A DNA stretch of 64,000 nt from Planoprotostelium fungivorum. Lineage: Eukaryota > Evosea > Variosea > Cavosteliida > Cavosteliaceae. This document shows positions 1-12,300 of this stretch, in pieces. Positions within the stretch are counted from its first letter, which is position 1. The number at the start of each line of letters is the position of its first letter. Below the pieces are notes generated by a model. The model did not search any database. It was not told the origin of the DNA and saw nothing but the letters and a program-made list of their open reading frames with translations. The translations under genes and the position numbers were made by a program. The DNA is taken from NCBI GenBank assembly GCA_003024175.1, contig MDYQ01000087.1:38792-102791 (forward strand), read 5' to 3'.

Positions 1-682
1 TGATGGCTATCATCTGCGCCTCAGTCATCCCTGTTATGATGTCAATTGGTCTCATCTCACATGTGCAACAGACCTAATAGAGCAGGAGGGGGTATGACAG
101 AAATGTCTTCGATCGTAGCATTTGTCCATACAGAGGGATCGAGGGCCTTCAGAGTCTTCTCGTTCAGATTTGACCAGTCCAAACCATTCACTGAGATGCA
201 CAGGAAGAGCAGTATTAGACTCTTCGACATGATGAAGCGGTTGTCGATGATATGGTGTGCTTGGCGTGTATCGTTGTCTGTGAGCTATATTTTTTTTATT
301 GATCGAAAGATTGCTCATTATTTTAGTGGCGTGGAAAGGAGACTTAATAACAGATCTCTCTTCGCAGGAGGGATTGATCGACATTATTTGGAGAGGATCT
401 TCATACAGATGGATGTTCAATCTACATCCGGAGGCCAATAGCTGGTACATCGATCCACTTCTTCTGATCCAGGGTGAACCTCCTCTATAGTAAAAGTTTA
501 GAAGTCTACTCCATACATGTAGATGAATGAGTCAATGTGCTTCTGCGGATCTCAAATTGCTATAGCACGTCCTTTGATATCTGTGCATCATGCTGTTGGG
601 CTGAACACTCTACCATTAGGGACAAGGTCCCTAAAAATACCAGAGCAAAATCGTAACAATTTGAGAGGAAGCAAGTTTTCAT
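1..682 (-). CDS. secreted protein, N-terminal part (runs off left edge)
   Basis: The reverse strand can be read from an ATG at 682 that starts a hydrophobic leader (MKTCFLSNCYDFALVFLG, then a small-residue site before AQQHD), suggesting a signal peptide. Further down, codons are compatible with exons encoding FTLDQKKWIDVPAIGLR and, at about 60-200, NGLDWSNLNEKTLKALDPSV followed by IPPPALLGMTEAQMIAI after an intron of about 43 nt. The Leu/Pro spacing with a TxxQ signature recalls mesothelin/stereocilin-type helical repeats, but that is a weak pattern match. The 5' exon joins between 260 and 560 are uncertain. Its C-terminus lies outside the window. Confidence 0.38.
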
Positions 683-889
683 TTTGGCGGTTCTGTCTGT
701 TGTCGATTCAATTTCCGATATGGTCCACGTTTCAGTCTTCAGATGCACGATAGATGTACCAAAAGTTCCGCTTTTCATTACAGAATTTCGAATCAATGAA
801 GACGGATCCGATAGTCCGTTAATTCATTATCAGTTCGGCCAGCCCTGAGGAGGAGAGAGGAGCATCACAGGACACAACATCGAGCCAAG

Positions 890-1874
890 ATGAAGACACT
901 GGCACACTTTGAAGATGACTTCCAACACAAGTTCAGGAAGTTAACTGATGCTGTCGAGACATCGGAAGAGTCTGCATTGGACGATGTAACTTCTCTGGTC
1001 ATTCATAGCCACACATTGCAAGAGGATGACCTCGATGTGGTGCCGGAAGAGATCCGAGAGATGATCTTCGATGAACTCATTCTCAGCGGCGATTGGAGAT
1101 CGGTTGTTCAGGCATCGAGGGTCAACCTTCGATGGAAGAATCTGATCGACTTCCTCTGGAGGAGATATGCCACCCGGAACCGTCTCATACTCGACGAGCA
1201 GCTGTGGACCTCACTCGGTAGAGACTGGAAGTGGCTCACCGCTTGTGTCACCGTGAGCCCTCCCTCACCTTCCCTCTCCCCTGACTCGATTAGAACATCC
1301 TTCAGAAGGATCAGTTCAAGATCGGTTTCGGGCGTACAGCCAGACTGCACACGGAGGCACAGTACGACGGAGAGTTCAAAGACAACCTTAAGCACGGCAT
1401 AGGTCGCATGAGCTGGTTCAATGGAGATCGTTTCATCGGTACGATCATCCTACTCCACCTTCACCATCTGATCAGACGTGCAGGTCACTGGGCCTCTGAT
1501 TGTAAGAACGGTCACGGCACGATGATGTGGGAGAACGGTGACTCCTACGTCGGTGGCTGGGAGAACGACTTCAGACACGGTCATTCCCTGTACACTTACT
1601 CGAACGGAGGAAAATTCGAGGGAAACTACTTGAACGACGAGAGACACGGGCCTGGAATCTACACTTGGCCAGACGGTGATCGTTACGAAGGTGAATGGAT
1701 ATCTGGTGGAAGGTGAGGACACATGCGTTGGATCACATGAGAGGGCTGATCAGAGACAGGAGGGGAAGGGGTGTCTTTGTCAAGGCCAACGGGGAGAGAG
1801 AGGAACAGGAGTGGACCGAGAGTCCGTATGTAAGTTATTCCAACGCCCTTCCACCCAAAGAATTTGTCGCCTGA
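890..1874 (+). CDS. F-box and MORN-repeat protein
   Basis: Four exons read cleanly: 890-1252, 1306-1438, 1484-1712 and 1754-1874, with introns of 41-53 nt. Residues about 45-90 (VPEEIREMIFDELILSGDW ... WKNLIDFLW) form an F-box-like helical segment that would bind a Skp1-type adaptor. After residue 121 come MORN repeats of the YDGEFKDNLKHGIGRM type, then YVGGWENDFRHGHS, FEGNYLNDERHGPG and YEGEWISGG, with one repeat interrupted at the second splice junction. MORN repeats typically bind lipids or act as scaffolds. The combination suggests a substrate receptor of a cullin-type ubiquitin ligase; that role is inferred. Confidence 0.78.
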
Positions 1875-2109
1875 GCCGATTGAACATCTATATGTGTATT
1901 GTTAATAGATTGTACATTTGTAAGCCATTCAGCATTGCTTCTGGAAGATGTTAGTGTCGTGTGTCATGAGCGTCAGCGGGAGTGACACGATGATGAAACA
2001 GACTCAAGTAGGTTCGATTCAAATCTCTATTAACAAAGTTCGTCTTGGAATCCTCAGCCACTCTCGTGGTGTCTTTCAAAATTGGTGTTGGATCTCATCA
2101 TCCAAGGTG

Positions 2110-2427
2110 CTAATCGTCTATCATCCTCAGCTTGACCTTTCCCTCCTCCTTGACATCTTCTGCTATTCTCTCCAGAGGTGTAAATTTGAAGCCCACGTCA
2201 GATCGGGGGAGTATGTTCGGCGTGGCAGCATACAGACCGGCGATCTTCCTCTTATGTCTGCCCAGAGCAGCTAACGCTGTAATTCTCTTCGATTCTCTCT
2301 TGTCATCTTGATTGGCACTCTGGCACTCAACAGACATCATGTCTGAGATGAAGATGGGTGTTCTCTCTCCACAACTAGACCTTCTAAACTTTTCCACACG
2401 GATGGGAAGGGTAAGACAGCTGCTCAT
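2110..2427 (-). CDS. small hypothetical protein
   Basis: A 105-codon reading frame starts at ATG 2427 (MSSCLTLPIRVEKF) and ends at 2110. Its C-terminal half (ITALAALGRHKRKIAGLYA, then a short segment ending KVKLRMIDD) has ordinary amino-acid composition and codon use. The open frame continues upstream to 2733, but that extension looks less protein-like and abuts the stop of the upstream methyltransferase gene, so the shorter start was chosen. No family recognised. Alternatively it is a downstream exon of another transcript. Confidence 0.4.
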   Translation of the reverse strand: MSSCLTLPIRVEKFRRSSCGERTPIFISDMMSVECQSANQDDKRESKRITALAALGRHKRKIAGLYAATPNILPRSDVGFKFTPLERIAEDVKEEGKVKLRMIDD

Positions 2428-2736
2428 GTCTTCTATTTTTTCGGTGCGTGAATTCGTCTTGGCGGGGTTGTGTTGGTTCAAAGTGAAAACTGCGTTCCCC
2501 ACGTGTCCAGTTTCTCTGGGCGGGGTTCTTGCGTTTTTCCAAACGCCTGCGAGGCGAAAAGAGGGTTCGTGTTGAGTTCCAATCTGTGGATTTTCGATAG
2601 ACAAGGGCTGGTAGGTGACACGAACAATTTTAAGCCAGCTCATGAGCCCAAAATTACGCGTAAAGGGACACAATTCCAAACTTTGGAGGCCGCACAGCAG
2701 CATGCCCAGGAACATGTTGGGCCGGTTCTGCACGTG

Positions 2737-3545
2737 TTACAGCCCATTCTTTATATTCATTTCAAAGATTCCGATGTCCTCACTCCTCCACTGGGGGTCC
2801 AATTCATTGGCGGGAACCTGAGAAGTGCCGATAAGGTTACGTAGATACGAGAGGAAACCTAAACCCACCTTCCTGAGAGTAAACTTGTCTTTTATTTTCC
2901 GGAAGGCAACCAGGTCCTCTTTGGACCGCAGCTCGTGAGATAAGATGATGCGGGTGTTGGTGGTGCTGGCGCTGTGGATGGTCGACATGAGGCCCTCCAG
3001 ATCGTGAGAGTAGCAGTTAGCAATCACATCACTGGCCAAGACCAAGTCAAAAGGAGGAGAGAGGGATTCAAGGGCAGAGGTGTCGCCCCATTCTAAGACT
3101 CTTGCTTTCACTCTCTGGGACACCTGTACAATGTCAGACGCATGTTTCGAAATGAGGTGATCACGTGATTCAGATCGATGTTCTGTTGGATGAGAGGTAA
3201 GAGGTTGGTGCGATCTGTCGCTGTAACTTCTGCACCTTTTTTGTGTCATTGTGAGTGAGGATGAAGGTAGATACCTGAAAAAGCCGCTGCAATGGATACG
3301 GCGCCTGTCCCTGCGCCTAGCTCGAGGATCCTCTTACCTTGAAGATTCTGATTCTGAATGTACTTGATGAGAACGATGGAAGCATCCCATACTGTAGCTC
3401 CCAATTCTCCGCTAAAGTCTACGTGGGCGTCAGTTCTCATTCAATAAGTGGTACATCGTATCAAATTCACCGTACCTTGCTTGATTATGATCTCTTGAGA
3501 ATTATATTCGATGCGTTTGTCGAGGGAGGAAGTGCTTTCTGTCAT
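2737..3545 (-). CDS. METTL21-type protein lysine methyltransferase
   Basis: S-adenosylmethionine-dependent methyltransferase of seven-beta-strand family 16. Exons read in order: MTESTSSLDKRIEYNS...IIIKQ, then DFSGELGATVWDASIV with the family tryptophan; motif I ILELGAGTGAVSIAA; TATDRTNLLPLIQQNI, the motif II acidic position; and LVLASDVIANCYSHDL, the motif IV region. Three short introns separate them, and the acceptor before the second exon (cacgtag) was chosen because it keeps frame. Members methylate lysines of chaperones, elongation factors or similar proteins; the substrate here cannot be told. An upstream in-frame ATG at 3692 is possible. Confidence 0.8.
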
Positions 3546-3777
3546 TTGTTGATCGATGTGACGCTCGAATGATGTTGGCTCGTTGATGATCCATCTAATC
3601 GGTTCAAGAAAGTCCAAATTTTGATGCGTGTGCAAAGGGTGACAGAAGTGAAAGACACGGTTGTGACTGAAAGAAAAGTCACGTTGCAACATGACCTAGC
3701 TTTATTTAAAGAAAACCTTGAATCATTTTTCGCGTCTTATCGCGTTTTTACATCCGACACATTTCGACCATATCGCA

Positions 3778-4339
3778 ATGGAGAACAACACAGACCCTAC
3801 TTCTACTTTCTTTGGTTTCGCAGGCGCTGCCATGGCAGTACTCCTGACGGGTGAGTGTGGAAGGAGAAGATGTGGATCATTGAAAACGAATGCAGCCACC
3901 GGAGCAGCTTATGGAACGGGTAAATCAGGCGTCAGTATAGCAGCGATTGGCGTTCGTAGACCTGATCTCGTAATGCGCTCTATCATTCCGGTGGTAATGG
4001 CTGGAGTAATCGCCATCTACGGTCTCATCATTGGAGTCATCATCTCCTCAGGTGATATCGCATCCATAACGGAAGTCTTCATCTGATCTTCATCAAGTCA
4101 AGACCGAGCATTACACATTTCAACAGGCGTGGGCCGCCTTCGCTGGAGGCCTGTGTGTGGGAACCACTGGCTTGGTTTCTGGTTATGCTGTGGGAGTCGT
4201 AGGTGATGCTGGAGTGAGAAGTGTGGCCCACCAGCCCAGACTTTTCGTTGGCATGATCCTTGTCCTCATCTTTGCCGAGGCTCTCGCTCTGTACGGTCTC
4301 ATCGTGGCTCTCATCTTATGCACATCAAATAAAAACTGA
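3778..4339 (+). CDS. V-type H+-ATPase proteolipid subunit c
   Basis: Forms the proton-carrying c-ring of the vacuolar ATPase membrane sector, acidifying vacuoles, endosomes and the contractile vacuole. Exons 3778-3850, 3896-4074 and 4137-4339 give about 151 residues, the usual length. Four transmembrane helices are visible: [44 protein letters not shown]; and [19 protein letters not shown]. The glutamate in LIFAEAL is at the essential proton-binding position, and [12 protein letters not shown] and [14 protein letters not shown] are family hallmarks. The stop is overlapped by AATAAA (AAT AAA AAC TGA), suggesting a very short 3' UTR. Confidence 0.96.
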
Positions 4340-4495
4340 TGATTCCACATGTCACACTCAAGAATATTCAAATTTGGACACTTTCAGCCATCGATTCATC
4401 TTTTATGTTCACTTCACACTGTGCATTCTTGATGCTATGGGCATCTCCTCCTCCATTGAGCCATCGTGGGGTAACCGTGAGTGATCTTTTGCATC

Positions 4496-5111
4496 TCAGC
4501 TCCTGTCGGTTACGATGCCACTTCTCTTGGGGACAAAGGAGGACATGGTTGGGAAGTTGTCGATGAACTTGACAAAGGCACCATCGATGACGAGGCAGGT
4601 GTTGAGGGGGTAGACCTTGCGGTAGAGGCACTTGCAGTCGTTGCAGAAGAGGTTCTGTGCGATACTGCGGCGGTCCTCGACTCCCCACCATGAGGTCTTG
4701 TTCTTCTGGCACGAAGTATCGAAGAGCTCTTCCTCCTCGAAGGTGACCTCGGTTGAGAGAATGGTACAGCCTGAATCCTGGTAGTTGGCGCGAATAATGC
4801 TGGAGCGGAAATGCCTCTGGAGTGATCTCTGTTGCATGGGAAGATAGAACTCTTCGTGAGCTCCGTGATACCCCGTGTTGCATCCTTGCGACTTTCCAGC
4901 ATCAGTCACCGGCGTCCAGTCGATATAGTCGGGCGAGCCACAATCCCCTGACATGGAGCGGCGCGTCTGGCGCCAGTGTGTGAAATGTGGACCCCAAGAC
5001 TGTGAGCTGTGATGCGTGAGAACATGATCCTACAACCGCTGTGCTTTCTTCTCACCTCACGCATGCGAGTAAACCAATCAATACAAAGACAATCGAACAT
5101 GAGCTCTTCAT
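4496..5111 (-). CDS. secreted cysteine-rich protein
   Basis: Two exons (5111-5056 and 5006-4496) encode 188 residues. The N-terminus MKSSCSIVFVLIGLLACV is a typical signal peptide ending near residue 20. The mature part has about ten cysteines, including SGDCGSPDYIDWTPV, CNTGYHGAHEEFY, SCQKNKTSWWG with an N-glycosylation sequon, and NLFCNDCKCLYRK, consistent with a disulfide-stabilised extracellular fold. I recognise no family. Neighbours (V-ATPase convergent, cyclase upstream) give no hint of function. Confidence 0.72.
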
Positions 5112-5498
5112 GTCTTAAGAGCCACCGGGTCGCACTCGGCAGGATCAGGAAAAATGATTCAGAAGCCCGCGAAGATCCTCTACCAAGAATGAATTGGAAC
5201 AGGTCGTGAGGACCTATAGGTCGCATCGTTCTGACACTTCTGACATCTCTTGTGACTCTAAGGCTGCGCTGTGTTTCCTTAACGAAGTCTTAAGAAACAC
5301 ACATTTCCCGGCACTCATGACACTTGGGTCGTATTCACTAGAACTGGTCGTTAACGACATTCCCATCGAAGCGAAATCTCCAGTCGTACACACCATCACC
5401 AGAGAAACACATAACATACAATGACTCTATTAAGAGGTAATCTCATCATCCTCTACTGGTCAGGTGTGGGAAAATCCTGGCCCTCTGTACAACTGCAG
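5112..5498. other. intergenic segment
   Basis: About 390 bases between the start of the secreted Cys-rich gene and the 3' end of the cyclase gene, both on the reverse strand. I see no convincing exon on either strand. It should contain the promoter of the secreted gene and the 3' UTR of the cyclase gene. Confidence 0.5.
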
Positions 5499-8385
5499 TT
5501 ACAGGGCCTTCCCCGTGATGATTGTCGTGAATCCTCCCTGCCCATTCCCTCTCTCCATCTGATTCAACACCATTCGGCTCAGCGCCTGAGAGGAATTAGC
5601 CTCAGGACAGACTACCAGTGCATCACCTCGACATCGGCCTTGGCTCTGGCGAGATCGTGCTGCAGTTGAACCTTTTCTTCATCAGCCAGACCCACGACAG
5701 AGGGCTGTCGTTGCACCAGAACGGAGTTGTGGGTCTCCAGGGCCTGATGTTCCGTCAGTTACGATATTTAAGAGATACGATGGGATCTAAGGGACGGCGT
5801 GTGCTTCTTTGCGGGGGTCGTAGCAACAGATCCGCTTCGGATGAATTTGGAGGATTCAAGGAGTAGACGCACCTTCACCCTGGCTTCCAAAGAAGCGATG
5901 TGTCCCTGCTTCTTGCTGATGGAGGCCTGATACGAGCGTTCTGCCTTGACCATCTTGTCTTGAGATTCTTTCAGCATCTTGGCAAATGTGGCCTTCTCTG
6001 ATGTCCTCTTAGCCAGCTGCTCTTTCACTTCTTTCAGTTTCTTGTGCTCCTCTTCTCTCTTGGGTCGGATTGGTGGGAGTTCGGCTTCCGCTTCATCGTC
6101 AGAATCGACCTCTACGGGTTGCAACATGACGGAATCCAAACGTAAGTTTAGAGCGTCTAATCTTTGCTCAATGTGTTTGTCCTGAATCGTCATCAGCTCT
6201 CGTACATCACATCATTGGACAATGTGGACTCACTTCGATCGTATTGATGAATTCTTGGATGTTATTCCTCTGTCCCATCAAGAGCGAGAGCTGATCGAAG
6301 AGACCCGAAATGTACTCTCCGGCGCCTTCTGACTCTTCATACAGATGTCTCGCCTCCTTCAATTTCGTTTCGAGATCCGCATATTTGGTGTTGAATTCCA
6401 ACAGCTGACCCTCCAGCATCTCCATCTGCTTCTTCAAAGACTCATTGTCCACCATCAGTTGTTGGACTTCAGAGTGGAAAAGGTTTGGTGGCTTCTCTTG
6501 TTGATCTGATGACTTCAACGGAGGAAACTCTCTCTTTTCGAATCGTTTGTGTGTCACTTGAATGACCTTACAAGATGAGACATCATCATCATCACGTTCT
6601 TTGTCTCACGTGGGTATCTCCTGCGATGTCTCTGAGCTTGTACTTTCCCAATGGCTTGCTGATCATCATCTCCTGGAGGGCAGCGCTGTGTTTGACTTGA
6701 TCCCAACAGGCGCCGGAGACTTTCATGATCAGCTGACATGCGTGATGTGACATCTCACCTATGACTTGACCACCTGTAGCTATGGCCGAAAGACGTGCGG
6801 CCTTGTTCACCATCCGTCCAAAATAATCCTGAGAATGTTCAGCATCTTTTGAAAGGTACCGTCTCACCATTCTGCCGGTGGTAGGATCCTTCTGGTTGAT
6901 GGGCTGACCCGTATGACAACCCTGGTTCACTGTGAGCATCGAAGAGTGACCACAAAACTCCCACCATTCGAATTCTGAGACCCTTGTACAGCCCCGAGCC
7001 ATCGTCCGAGAGGGAGTAAGGTTTGTTCAGGTTCATGATGTCCTCGGGCCATTTGGCATCGACCAGATCTTCTTGCACGTGGAGACAGAAGATGACGGCC
7101 TTGCTGGCATCAGAGAAGGCCACCATGAAACTGTCTCCCTCCGTCTTCACTTCGTATCCACCAAAGATGGAGATGTTTCGACGCTGGATGGGTCAGGTTC
7201 TCACTCCTTCGTGTGGCTCACCAAGATACGATTGTGAGTCTTGAGGGCCTCGGACATCCCTTGTGGTTCTTGTTCCCACATTGAAGTGCTCTGGACACTC
7301 ATCAGTTCCACCGAGACGGATGATCGACTATGATGAAGACTCACCCCCATCACATCGGAGAAGACAAGGGTGATCTTTCCGGTTGGGGCATTCTCTTCCA
7401 ATATTTTTCCGTTTTGCATGACGAACAGCATTCCATTCTTCCCGCTAGCCAAGGAGTCTGATGACATGGACGGCATGATCTTACTGTTCTCGACCCTCTG
7501 TTTCAGTGTATTCAAGTTGGACACGGCGTCACGAAATTCCTGCTTCAGATTGTGCTGCGCGAGTTCTAATTCGGTGAGCGTAAATTTGGTCGTATTCTGT
7601 GAGTTCCTCTTCTGTTCTTCTTTCAGTCGGGTGACTTGCTCTTCGATAACCTGTTTCCCGTCAGATCGTGGCATTTGGATGATGGCACATTTTGGATGGT
7701 CTTCTGATGTTCTAGCTCTCCACGAAGTTCGTCTACGTTCGACTCCGCCTCCTGTAGCTGTTCTTCTAATCGTGCGATCTGTTCTCTCTCCTGGCGATTG
7801 ATGTTGTCTACATCCTTCCTGACCCTGTTCATGGCCTCCTGAGCGTCGAGATCGATGGTGGAACGGGCTAATTCCATGCTCATCGATTTCATCTGAGCCT
7901 CCGCGTCTACTGCGCGGATCTCACCGGCAGCTGCCCTTTTTCTCGCTTCGCACAACTGCCCATCCAGATCGTGATTCAACTCTTTGAAGATCTCCAGTTG
8001 TCTCTGTTTTCCGGTCGGTGTTTGATGGCATTAAGAACATCACCTCTATGGTCTCCTTCTCCTTTACGAGCGATACATAAAAACTATAGGGAATGTTGTC
8101 GTTGCTGACCTTCGTTGGTAATGTTCTGGATGAGAACTCGCTGGCACCAGAAGGTAATCCCAGCTGAAGTCTTCTCAACTTATCCTGATCTCCAGTCCTC
8201 GTCACGAGAGGCGGAGATTTAGGGGGTACCGGTGAAGCCGGGCCGTTCTTTGACAACAGGGGAAGCTTAGACGATGCATTGTTGTTGTTACCCTTGGTGG
8301 GAAGGACTTCGATCTCGGTTCTATGGATGTTGTTCCAGTCCAGGATCAGGCTGATGGACCTGTCCTTGACAGCCACAGGAGGCAT
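5499..8385 (-). CDS. soluble class III adenylyl cyclase with flanking coiled coils
   Basis: Order from the N-terminus (ATG 8385): about 110 residues rich in Pro/Ser, a long coiled coil (ARKRAAAGEIRAVDAEAQMK...EQIARLEEQLQEAES), one cyclase homology domain, then a second coiled coil to the stop at 5499. The catalytic domain shows FSDVMGSTSMWE (metal-binding Asp), YEVKTEGDSFMVAF (second metal Asp, with Lys where adenine is read), RIRMGCHTGQPI, and MDYFGRMVNKAARL (purine-selecting Asp, transition-state Asn and Arg). Lys and Asp at the specificity positions predict ATP rather than GTP as substrate. At least ten introns. No membrane span was seen, so it is probably cytosolic and dimerises through the coils. 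Paralogue of the gene at 13071-15906. Confidence 0.85.
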
Positions 8386-8471
8386 GGCTGCTGTTCAACT
8401 CTCCTTGCTGTTTGTGCAGCTTCGATTTGGAAGCTTATTCTGTTACCAAATATCAGCCAGCTGACAGATTT

Positions 8472-9050
8472 CTACGAAGTAAGTGCTCCTTTATTGGGAA
8501 ACCTCAAGCCGTGAGCGCGAAATATGGAAGCAAGGGCTGATAACAAGATGAAACGGTTGGTGGATTGAGAGGTGTTATCAATCTCAGAGATGGCTTCCTG
8601 CGGAGGCTTGACGTCCACATTCTTCTTTTGAACCTGAAAGCAGGGCGTCTGCCAAGCCCTGCCACAAGAGGTCAACACATCTTATTTTAGAGCGCAATTC
8701 TATTATCGCATACACACAAGAACACTCTAAGCATCTTCCCCTCCAGCACCGGTTCTTCATTCTCATCCAAATCGGAATTTTGTCTCCGTCGTCGGTGTTG
8801 ATGAACCGTGAGGCGTTGATTCTACATTGGGACATCCTCCATCAGTGACAGCAGATCGATTGAACCCTTTGGACGGACATCATGAGGTCGCTCATCGTGG
8901 GATGATGCGATCACCTGCGGTACCACCTCGAGGCCAACATATATCATCTCGGGGCAGTTCTCTCGTCCTCCTTGTCAGTGCCTTTGTACAATGTAGGAAA
9001 GAACTATCCACACTCTTGGTTCATGCTCTTCATCTGTAAAGATGATGTGT
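8472..9050 (-). CDS. candidate small multi-exon gene, uncertain
   Basis: Several short reverse-strand open segments look mildly coding: MTKTHIIFTDEEHEPRVW near 9050; INASRFINTDDGDKIPIWM near 8820-8760; and VQKKNVDVKPPQEAISEI ... FILLSALASIF down to a stop at 8472. I could not join them with consistent splice phases. They may be one small gene or unspliced noise in the 930-base divergent region between the cyclase gene and the GTPase/RhoGEF gene. No family recognised. Confidence 0.25.
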
Positions 9051-9313
9051 GTCTTCGTCATTCCTCCACAGTGGAAACCGGTTTCCTGAATTTCTCGAGT
9101 CCCAATATTTTGAACCGTGTGGCCCTTTCAGTATATATCTGGGCGCCTATACCGAGTGTGAGCCAGGTACTGGAATAACTGAGAGACTATTGATCTAGAC
9201 TCTTTCCGGGGACGAAAGCATTTTCTTGTCACAGCACTCTATCGAGATATCGGATGAGGCGAGAGAAATACGTTTTTTTGGATAAATTGGGCTCACAGCC
9301 GCCAGTTCAAACG

Positions 9314-12300
9314 ATGGCATCAGCCGCCATCTCTATCGAGGGGCACCACTCGCTGCGCTCGTCGAAAGAATCTTCATCTTCCAACGGATCTCCGAAGAAG
9401 GGTGGCGGCTTGAAGCGACAGCTGGGAAAAGCGATGGATAAGATCGCAAAGAGCCTGTCTGTGTCAGCGAAGAGCATCGATCTACCAGATCGTGGGAATC
9501 AAGTGAATGTGGTAAGGCTGATTGATATCTGTTATGTCGATGGATAATCATCAGCTCACATCGTTCAGTGTCTTGTTGGTTTGACCTGCGGAAAAACGAC
9601 TCTTACTGCGCGTCTCAAACAGGCCAAAGGGGGTGGATATATCGTGGCGGACGAAACACATAACAGCACTGTCTTATCTACCTTCCACCACACTATCCAC
9701 GGGAGAAAGGTTCGTACAGATCGACACCCTTTTAAGCTTTTCATGTAACATCCGACAGATTGAATTCTCTGTATTAGAGCTTCCAGGCTCAGATTTCGAA
9801 TTTGTGGACAGCGAACACGCCGCAGAGGTAAATCGTTAACGAATCTGATCACACTGATTCGATTCAGGTCTGGAAATGGGCTGATGTCATCGCTCTTTGT
9901 TTCTCTGTCACAGAAGCCACCACATTCCTGTCTCTTCCCATCATCCAAAACAATATCTCTTCCATTTTGGGAGACTTCCATCATGCCATTGTCGTCGGTC
10001 TCCAAGGTGATGATGTTGCTGCCGATTTCGTCTCCCTGAACCGTTCAGCCGACGAGCAAGGTGGAAGGACGGTAACAAAAGAAATGGGCAAAGAATACGC
10101 GAGAGAGAACGATCTCTCTTACATCGAGGTGCATGATCGCGCATCACATCGTCACTCACAGCCACAGGTATCAGCACAGACTGGGCATCACATCCCCGAG
10201 CTATTGGAGAGTATCTGGGACATCTTCTCCACTTCAGAAGCCCCCGCTGACCTTCAAGATCGATCGTGGACGATGTCACCCACAAAGTGGTCACCTCGAT
10301 CACAGAAGGTGTACGACTTCACTTCACCTCTCGCGGATGCCGAGATGATGGATGAGCCGATCGTCAGCCGGCCTCGAGCTCTCATCGTCACGGATCACCC
10401 ATACCGATTGAGTGACGAAGACAAGCTCATCGAAGAATTAGAGGAGAGAATCGAAATATTGAAGAACATGATCCATCGGTGAGATGATGATGCGACATCA
10501 CATCTGACGAGAGAAGATTGTCCAAGGTGAGACTTCGCAGACTGTCCCAAAGTCCGGAGAAATTCACCTCCCTCGGAAAAACCATGTCCCAATGCCTCAG
10601 CGAGAAGATCCTGCTCGAAGACCAACTTCGTGTCATGCGAATCAAATCGCCCAGAAAGAGCTCCATCAGTACCATCAAACTCAACGGCTCTTGGTCCCAC
10701 CCGGAACCCGGCACGGACTCTTCCGGTAGTAGTCCCAATCGATCTCCACGCGGTTCGCCCAAATTTGGGAGGAGTAGAAGGGTCTCCAAGGGTGGATCGT
10801 TCGACTTATCGATGCCGAGAAATTTAGTCCCCCTCATGGTCAGAATGCAGCTGACGGACGACCCCTGCGCTACCTTGGAAGACTTAGATCGACAGCTGAG
10901 GGAAGCCAAGGAGAGCTTGCACAAGGAAGAGAGGAGGGCTAATTTCTTGAGGTGAGGGGGAGAGGGAGGAGTGGCTGATTGTAGACAGAGCCAACGGAGA
11001 GACCGGACATTACGAGGAATTTACAAAGTCCCTGTTGACACGGCAAGAATCGATTCGGAAGTTGCAGATTCGGCTGAGAGAGAAATTCGACGAAGATTTT
11101 GATGCGAAGAAATGGCCGGAAGAGGAGATCCATCGTATCATCGTGTGTCAGAGCATCATCAGGGGCAGATCTGCGAGGAGGAAGGCGCAGATTCGAGGTG
11201 GGGAGATGAAGTGAGTGGAGGGTGAAGAGAGACAGCCAAGATGCACGCCAAACGGGGTCACATCTTCAGAGAGTTGGTGGAAACGGAAAAGGCGTACGTC
11301 AGTTCCATGCAGCAGATCATACACGTGAGTTTTCATTCATCATTCTTTTCGATCGATTTTCACTGATCATTTTTCAGAAATACGTTTTACCACTGAGAAA
11401 GAGCGGGTAAAAAGTTTTTTTTTCTCATACATTTTGAAACATTTGACAGGAATGATGAAAATCCAGTAGTATCGAGAGATGACCAAAAATTCATCTTTGC
11501 GGATATCGAAATCATTCACGCCTGGCACCTTCGGTTGCTGCGTGACATGCAAGAGCGCATTCAAACGTGGAGACCATCTCAGATGATCTCAGATCTGTTC
11601 GACGATATCGTGAGAGACATCATCTGAATGTCTCTCACAGGCAACAGAGTAACACCCTGTCGGTTTACACTGCGTTCACGAATAACTTAGACACGGCCAT
11701 GCAGAAGATAAGGGAATATCTGTCAAGCACGGATTATCTGCAATGGTTGATGGAGCAACAATGTAACACGGATCATCTCGAGAGTCTGTGAGTACGATCA
11801 CGATCGTCACGATGATGATCATCATCACATCAAATTTGTGATCCGATCGTGTGACACATCATCAGACTCATCACCCCCGTACAACGAGTTCCCCGTTACG
11901 TCCTCTTATTCACAGTGAGATCAGCCAAACGCAAGAATGAACCACTCACCTCCACAGGACCTGAAGAACAGCACGTGGCCCACCCACCGTGATTATCAAG
12001 GAATCGAACAACTCATCTCTGTCTTCGCTTCTGCCGCTTCCAACATCAACGAGAAGAAGAGGGATTCAGAGCACGCCAGGAGAGTCTTCGACATCTCTTC
12101 CAGCCTGTTGGGCGATCGAAAAGTCTTATCGGTACGTACCGTACGTCGGATATGTCACTGAAGATATCAGGGGATGATCGCACCACACAGAAGATACGTC
12201 TGTGACAGTGAAGTGAGAGGAGTGGCACCGGATGGAAGGACGAGGGGAAGGAGATTGTTCCTCTTCAACGATCTCCTCCTCATCGCCAAGGACAAACAGA

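Noticed and set aside
2428-2733. N-terminal extension of the small hypothetical protein
   Set aside because: Atypical composition and direct abutment with the methyltransferase stop; shorter start preferred.
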